A DNA stretch of 64,000 bases from Endozoicomonas gorgoniicola (GTDB taxonomy: Bacteria; Pseudomonadota; Gammaproteobacteria; Pseudomonadales; Endozoicomonadaceae): NCBI RefSeq assembly GCF_025562715.2, contig NZ_JAPFCC010000001.1, positions 6,220,090 to 6,284,089 on the forward strand, written 5' to 3'. This document shows, in pieces, positions 61,327 to 64,000 of this stretch. Each line of letters begins with the position of its first letter. The stretch's first letter is position 1. The notes beneath the pieces were generated by a model, which had not been told where the DNA came from, did not search any database, and was given only the letters and a program-made list of their open reading frames with translations. The translations under genes and the position numbers were made by a program.

Positions 61327-61935
61327 ATGAACAATAACAGTATCGTCAAGGCTGACAAAAAAAACAACCCCCAACGTCCTTACCAGTCACTGGGACAGTG
61401 TATCAGGACACTGCGGGAAGGCGAGGGGCTGAGCATTACCGATGCCGCTGACCGTATTGGTTGCGGTGAATCCACCTTGCAGGAATGGGAAGCCGGGCTG
61501 ACCCTTCCGAAAGATTCCAACGTCCGCAAGCTGGCGCAAATCTTCGATACCACTCCCGCTAACCTGCTGCTGGGCATGTCCCTTTTGCAGAAGCCTGAGC
61601 TGGTGACGGAAGAGAACGCCGAAGAGAAAGCCGTTACCCGCGACCTGTGGACTGAGATTCAGGTATCCGGTCTTCCGGTATCGGACGAAAAGCCTCCCCA
61701 CTGGCTGGCACCTGACTCTGAGCAGGAAATCGAGCAGGCCAGAGGCACCAGCTTTACCGGCAGCACGTCAGCGTCGTTTGGCATTAGTCGTGTAACGGGC
61801 AAAGGCGTTACTGCGGTGCGGATCGTCAAGCTGGCAAAGCTGATTGAACTGGATGACCTTGAAATCGCTGAGCTGTTGCTTGGCCTTGGGGTTCCCACTG
61901 AAACGATCAGGGATGTGCTGGGGGGCTGGGCATGA
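61327..61935 (+). CDS. XRE-family phage regulator, CII-like position
   Basis: 202 aa. HTH of the XRE family at about 22-78 (LGQCIRTLREGEGLSITDAA, DRIGCGESTLQEWEAGLTLP). The C-terminal half has a leucine-rich helix pair (RIVKLAKLIELDDLEIAELL). The stop overlaps the next start by 4 bases. Its place between Cro and the replication genes is that of CII; the mechanism is unknown. Confidence 0.75.
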   Translation: MNNNSIVKADKKNNPQRPYQSLGQCIRTLREGEGLSITDAADRIGCGESTLQEWEAGLTLPKDSNVRKLAQIFDTTPANLLLGMSLLQKPELVTEENAEEKAVTRDLWTEIQVSGLPVSDEKPPHWLAPDSEQEIEQARGTSFTGSTSASFGISRVTGKGVTAVRIVKLAKLIELDDLEIAELLLGLGVPTETIRDVLGGWA

Positions 61936-62873
61936 GCAGGATTCGCACTGTGAAGCCTGACCTGTTCAAGCATGACGAACTTTTTGAGGCTGAGCATGAA
62001 ACCGGCTTGCCTTTAAGGATTGCTTTTGTAGGTCTCTTCACTGTTTGTGATCGGGAGGGTCGGTTCGCCTGGCGTCCTCGTCGCCTGAAGATCGAGATAC
62101 TTCCTTATGATGATATCGACTTTACACGCGTACTTGACGCGTTAAAGACGCGTGGCTTTCTCGTCCATTACGAAAATTCAGGCGTTGAATACGGGTGTAT
62201 TCCGAGCTTTACCAGTCATCAAATGATCAATAACAAGGAGCAAGCCTCAAGCATTCCATCAGTTGAGAGTGGTGATTCAAGACTGATTAAGTCTGAAACC
62301 CTTGTAAACACTCAGTCTGAACCAGAAAAAGAGACTGATATTTCACGCGTGGCTGACGCGATAGTTACGCGTGAAGGTAATTCTCAAGGGGAAGGGAAAG
62401 GAAGGGAAGGGAAAGGAAAGGAAGGAGTTGCGTCTTACGACGCTTGTCCAGCGGTCGCTGAACCGATGCCGACCGATTCACTCCCTGATCAACCGGCAAA
62501 GCCAAACCGTTCCGGTGAAATCTCAACCGTGTTCGAACACTGGCAAACCGTGTTCAACCACCCGCAGGCCAAGCTGGACGACAAGCGCAAGCGGTACATT
62601 CGTCAGGCACTGAAGTCTGGCTACACGGTGATTCAACTCAAGCAGGCCATCGACGGCTGTAGCCGTACACCTCACAACATCGGGCAGAACGACCGGGGGC
62701 AGGTGTACGACGGGATTCATGTGATCTTTCGGGATGCTGACCAGATCGACCGGTTTATCCGCAATGCTGACCAACCCGCTGTAGCGCAAATGAGCAAGGC
62801 CGGTCGTGTGACCCAGGCATCGGCTAAGGCGGTGATGGCGGAAATGTTCGGGGAGGGTACTCATGGACGTTAA
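61932..62873 (+). CDS. Phage replication initiator-like protein (O-like) with internal origin motifs
   Basis: 313 aa. The N-terminus SRIRTVKPDLFKHDELFEAE, then IAFVGLFTVCDREGRFAWRP and RRLKIEILPYDDID, is the common start of phage replisome-organiser proteins with a winged-helix domain. The centre (about 110-200) is a low-complexity linker with Gly/Lys/Glu repeats encoded by the purine tract; the C-terminal domain (FEHWQTVFNHPQAKLDDKRK) is typical of the family. Overlaps the upstream gene by 4 bases and the next gene by 11. Confidence 0.8.
   Translation: MSRIRTVKPDLFKHDELFEAEHETGLPLRIAFVGLFTVCDREGRFAWRPRRLKIEILPYDDIDFTRVLDALKTRGFLVHYENSGVEYGCIPSFTSHQMINNKEQASSIPSVESGDSRLIKSETLVNTQSEPEKETDISRVADAIVTREGNSQGEGKGREGKGKEGVASYDACPAVAEPMPTDSLPDQPAKPNRSGEISTVFEHWQTVFNHPQAKLDDKRKRYIRQALKSGYTVIQLKQAIDGCSRTPHNIGQNDRGQVYDGIHVIFRDADQIDRFIRNADQPAVAQMSKAGRVTQASAKAVMAEMFGEGTHGR
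62126..62153 (+). repeat. Iteron-like set 1: three ACGCGT motifs at 11-bp spacing
   Basis: ACGCGT at 62126, 62137 and 62148, exactly one helical turn apart. They lie inside the initiator-like gene, as lambda ori iterons lie inside O. Confidence 0.6.
62345..62372 (+). repeat. Iteron-like set 2: three ACGCG(T/A) motifs at 11-bp spacing
   Basis: ACGCGT at 62345, ACGCGA at 62356, ACGCGT at 62367. Same spacing as set 1, 219 bases further on and just before the purine tract. Confidence 0.6.
62386..62427 (+). repeat. 42-base all-purine tract, candidate origin element
   Basis: Strand-asymmetric A/G-only run made of short GGGAAA/GGAAAG repeats, directly after iteron set 2. In lambda a purine-asymmetric, easily melted stretch follows the iterons. 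Confidence 0.55.
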
Positions 62874-63579
62874 AAACCCCCAGCAGGTGGAAGAGTTCAC
62901 CAGCCTGATGACCGGCATCGCTGAGTACTACGGGAACGAGCTGTCACCGTCAGGCATCAAGGTTTACATGCTCGGCCTGCAACGTTTCGAGCTGCCTGAC
63001 CTCAAACGAGCTTGCAGCCTGCACATGCAGAGCCCGGACAAGGGGCAGTTCATGCCGAAAGTGGCTGACCTGATTCGCATCATCGAGGGCGATACCGGCA
63101 GCCAGGCAGGTCAGGCATGGGTGAAGGCTGACAAGGCGCTACGGATTCAGGGGCCGTACCGTGACGTGTGTTTTGATGACCCGATCATCCATCGGGTGAT
63201 TGACGACATGGGCGGCTGGATTCACTTCTGCACCCGCGCTGATGAAAACGAATACCCCTTCCAGCAGAAGGAGTTTGAACGACGCTATCAGGGCTATGCA
63301 GTCAGACCTTTGCAGGATTATCCAAAGCTGCTGGTTGGCATGGCAACTCACCAAAACGGAGTCAAGGGGCATAGTCGCAGAGAGTTGCCTGCACTGATCG
63401 GTGATGTCGATGCCGCTATGCGGGTTTATCAGGGTGGCGTTAATCCTGCCCAGCAGATCAATGACAAGCGCACCAGTGTTGCAAAGTTTATTGCCAGCAT
63501 GGAGTCAAAGACCGGCAAGTCACTGGCTATTGAAAACCAGTCCCGGGGGAAGGAATCCGACCATGAACAGGACGCTTAA
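62863..63579 (+). CDS. Phage replication accessory protein (P-like position)
   Basis: 238 aa. Begins VKNPQQVEEFTSLMTGIAEY, with GLQRFELPDLKRACSLHMQS and MPKVADLIRIIEGD, a pattern found in phage proteins located after the initiator gene. By position it may be the helicase loader, but it has no AAA+ motif. The start overlaps the initiator gene end by 11 bases. Confidence 0.6.
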   Translation: MDVKNPQQVEEFTSLMTGIAEYYGNELSPSGIKVYMLGLQRFELPDLKRACSLHMQSPDKGQFMPKVADLIRIIEGDTGSQAGQAWVKADKALRIQGPYRDVCFDDPIIHRVIDDMGGWIHFCTRADENEYPFQQKEFERRYQGYAVRPLQDYPKLLVGMATHQNGVKGHSRRELPALIGDVDAAMRVYQGGVNPAQQINDKRTSVAKFIASMESKTGKSLAIENQSRGKESDHEQDA

Positions 63580-63775
63580 AACTTTCACCGAACAGGATGA
63601 ACACGGCAACACTCTGCTGGACGATCTGGCAGGCGGTGCGATGTTTGCCGGATTTGTCGTGTACCTGCTGTGGCTTCTTGGCAGTACGGAGCCTTACCAC
63701 AACACGGAAGCGGCAACCGCTTTCACCACTGAGCTGTCCATCAAGCCATCAGACGAAAAGGGAATCGAGCCATGA
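63563..63775 (+). CDS. Small single-span membrane protein of the rightward operon
   Basis: 70 aa from ATG 63563 (GAAGGA upstream), overlapping the previous gene by 17 bases. One membrane helix (GGAMFAGFVVYLLWLLGS) followed by a polar tail. Function unknown. The next ATG overlaps its stop by 4 bases. Confidence 0.65.
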   Translation: MNRTLKTFTEQDEHGNTLLDDLAGGAMFAGFVVYLLWLLGSTEPYHNTEAATAFTTELSIKPSDEKGIEP

Positions 63776-64000
63776 GCAACCAAAGCGTTCAGCAGATTGA
63801 AGGTCTGGAAACCGGCGAGCGGTATGCCGTGAAGAAAAACCTGCAAGGTTACAAAAAAACTGTGGCTGGCGGTGATTGAACAGGCAGTGAAGGACGTGGT
63901 GAAGATGAACGACCCGGCAGTGCGTGTCAGTTCTCCGGAGTACCGCTACCTGACTGAGAACAGCAAGGGCTTCCAGCTGGCGTGTGCAGGTGCCGGGCTT
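63772..64000 (+). pseudogene. Phage protein with an apparent +1-base frameshift at an A7 run, 3' partial
   Basis: ATG 63772 reads SNQSVQQIEGLETGERYAVK and KNLQGYKK up to a run of seven A (63853-63859), after which the frame stops within six codons. Removing one A would continue LWLAVIEQAVKDVVKMNDPA and onward to the window edge without a stop. Probably a homopolymer sequencing error or a real frameshift. Family unknown. Confidence 0.5.

Larger units (their letters stand above)
48069..64000. mobile_element. Lambda-like prophage, left part (continues beyond the window)
   Basis: Integrase, excision-type small gene, antirepressors, DNA methylase, cassette array, SSB, exonuclease, RecT, repressor, Cro and replication genes appear in the standard order of a lambda-type early region. 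The left end lies between the prs terminator and the integrase stop, where 11-base direct repeats (ATTACAAAAAA twice) occur at about 48011-48036. The attachment core cannot be fixed without the right end. No structural genes are reached. Confidence 0.9.

Noticed and set aside
63401..63562. N-terminal extension of the small membrane protein (63563-63775) back to 63401
   Set aside because: It overlaps the well-formed replication gene in another frame; ATG 63563 has a proper ribosome-binding site.

Overview
The window looks like a marine gammaproteobacterium, most likely an Endozoicomonas-like member of the Oceanospirillales. This is inferred from the Pseudomonas/Oceanospirillales-type block hemA / TPR lipoprotein / lolB / ispE / tRNA-Gln / prs, combined with a type III secretion secretin and an exopolysaccharide locus that matches the Vibrio fischeri syp (symbiosis polysaccharide) genes in order and content. 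No search was run, so the genus is a guess.

Layout. (1) 1-4802: end of a type III secretion secretin carrying a LysM domain, then glpD and a YvcK/CofD-like gene. (2) 4823-22539: a divergent Wzx/Wzy-type exopolysaccharide locus. The minus-strand arm (17394 down to 4823) encodes a GGDEF-EAL protein, a glycosyltransferase, flippase, polymerase, glycosyltransferase, lipoprotein, chain-length regulator, two glycosyltransferases and the initiating sugar-phosphate transferase. The plus-strand arm encodes a STAS protein, a lipoprotein, a multi-SLBB export protein and a CpsD-like ATPase. (3) 22560-37181: chromosomal genes (sanA-like, trmA, a GIY-YIG protein, a secreted lectin-like protein, leuA-holD-like-rimI, yajG, hemH, nhaA, prmC, prfA). 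(4) 37430-41665: accessory DNA splitting the usual hemA-prfA pair: a solo TnpB element, a 5'-truncated membrane gene, a sugar dehydrogenase remnant, a pertussis-toxin-S1-like ADP-ribosyltransferase-fold protein and a coiled-coil membrane protein. (5) 41833-47923: hemA and, divergently, TPR lipoprotein, lolB, ispE, tRNA-Gln, prs. (6) 48069-64000: the left part of a lambda-like prophage, inserted directly downstream of prs and running off the window.

The prophage has an early leftward operon (RecT, YqaJ-type exonuclease, SSB, C5 DNA methyltransferase, a broken PAPS-reductase-like gene, antirepressors, integrase), a repressor/Cro switch with predicted PL, PR and PRM, and a rightward replication operon. 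Inside the replication gene are two sets of three 11-bp-spaced ACGCG motifs followed by a purine tract, a candidate replication origin.

The most unusual feature lies inside the leftward operon, at 53253-54783: four well-formed integron attC sites plus one degenerate one, separating small ORFs into units of 341-408 bp. Each unit's two end boxes match each other, as expected of integron cassettes. No integron integrase gene is visible, so this is a CALIN-type array (cluster of attC sites lacking an integrase) carried by a prophage. All its ORFs run along the phage operon but antisense to the canonical attC orientation as judged from the extrahelical bases.
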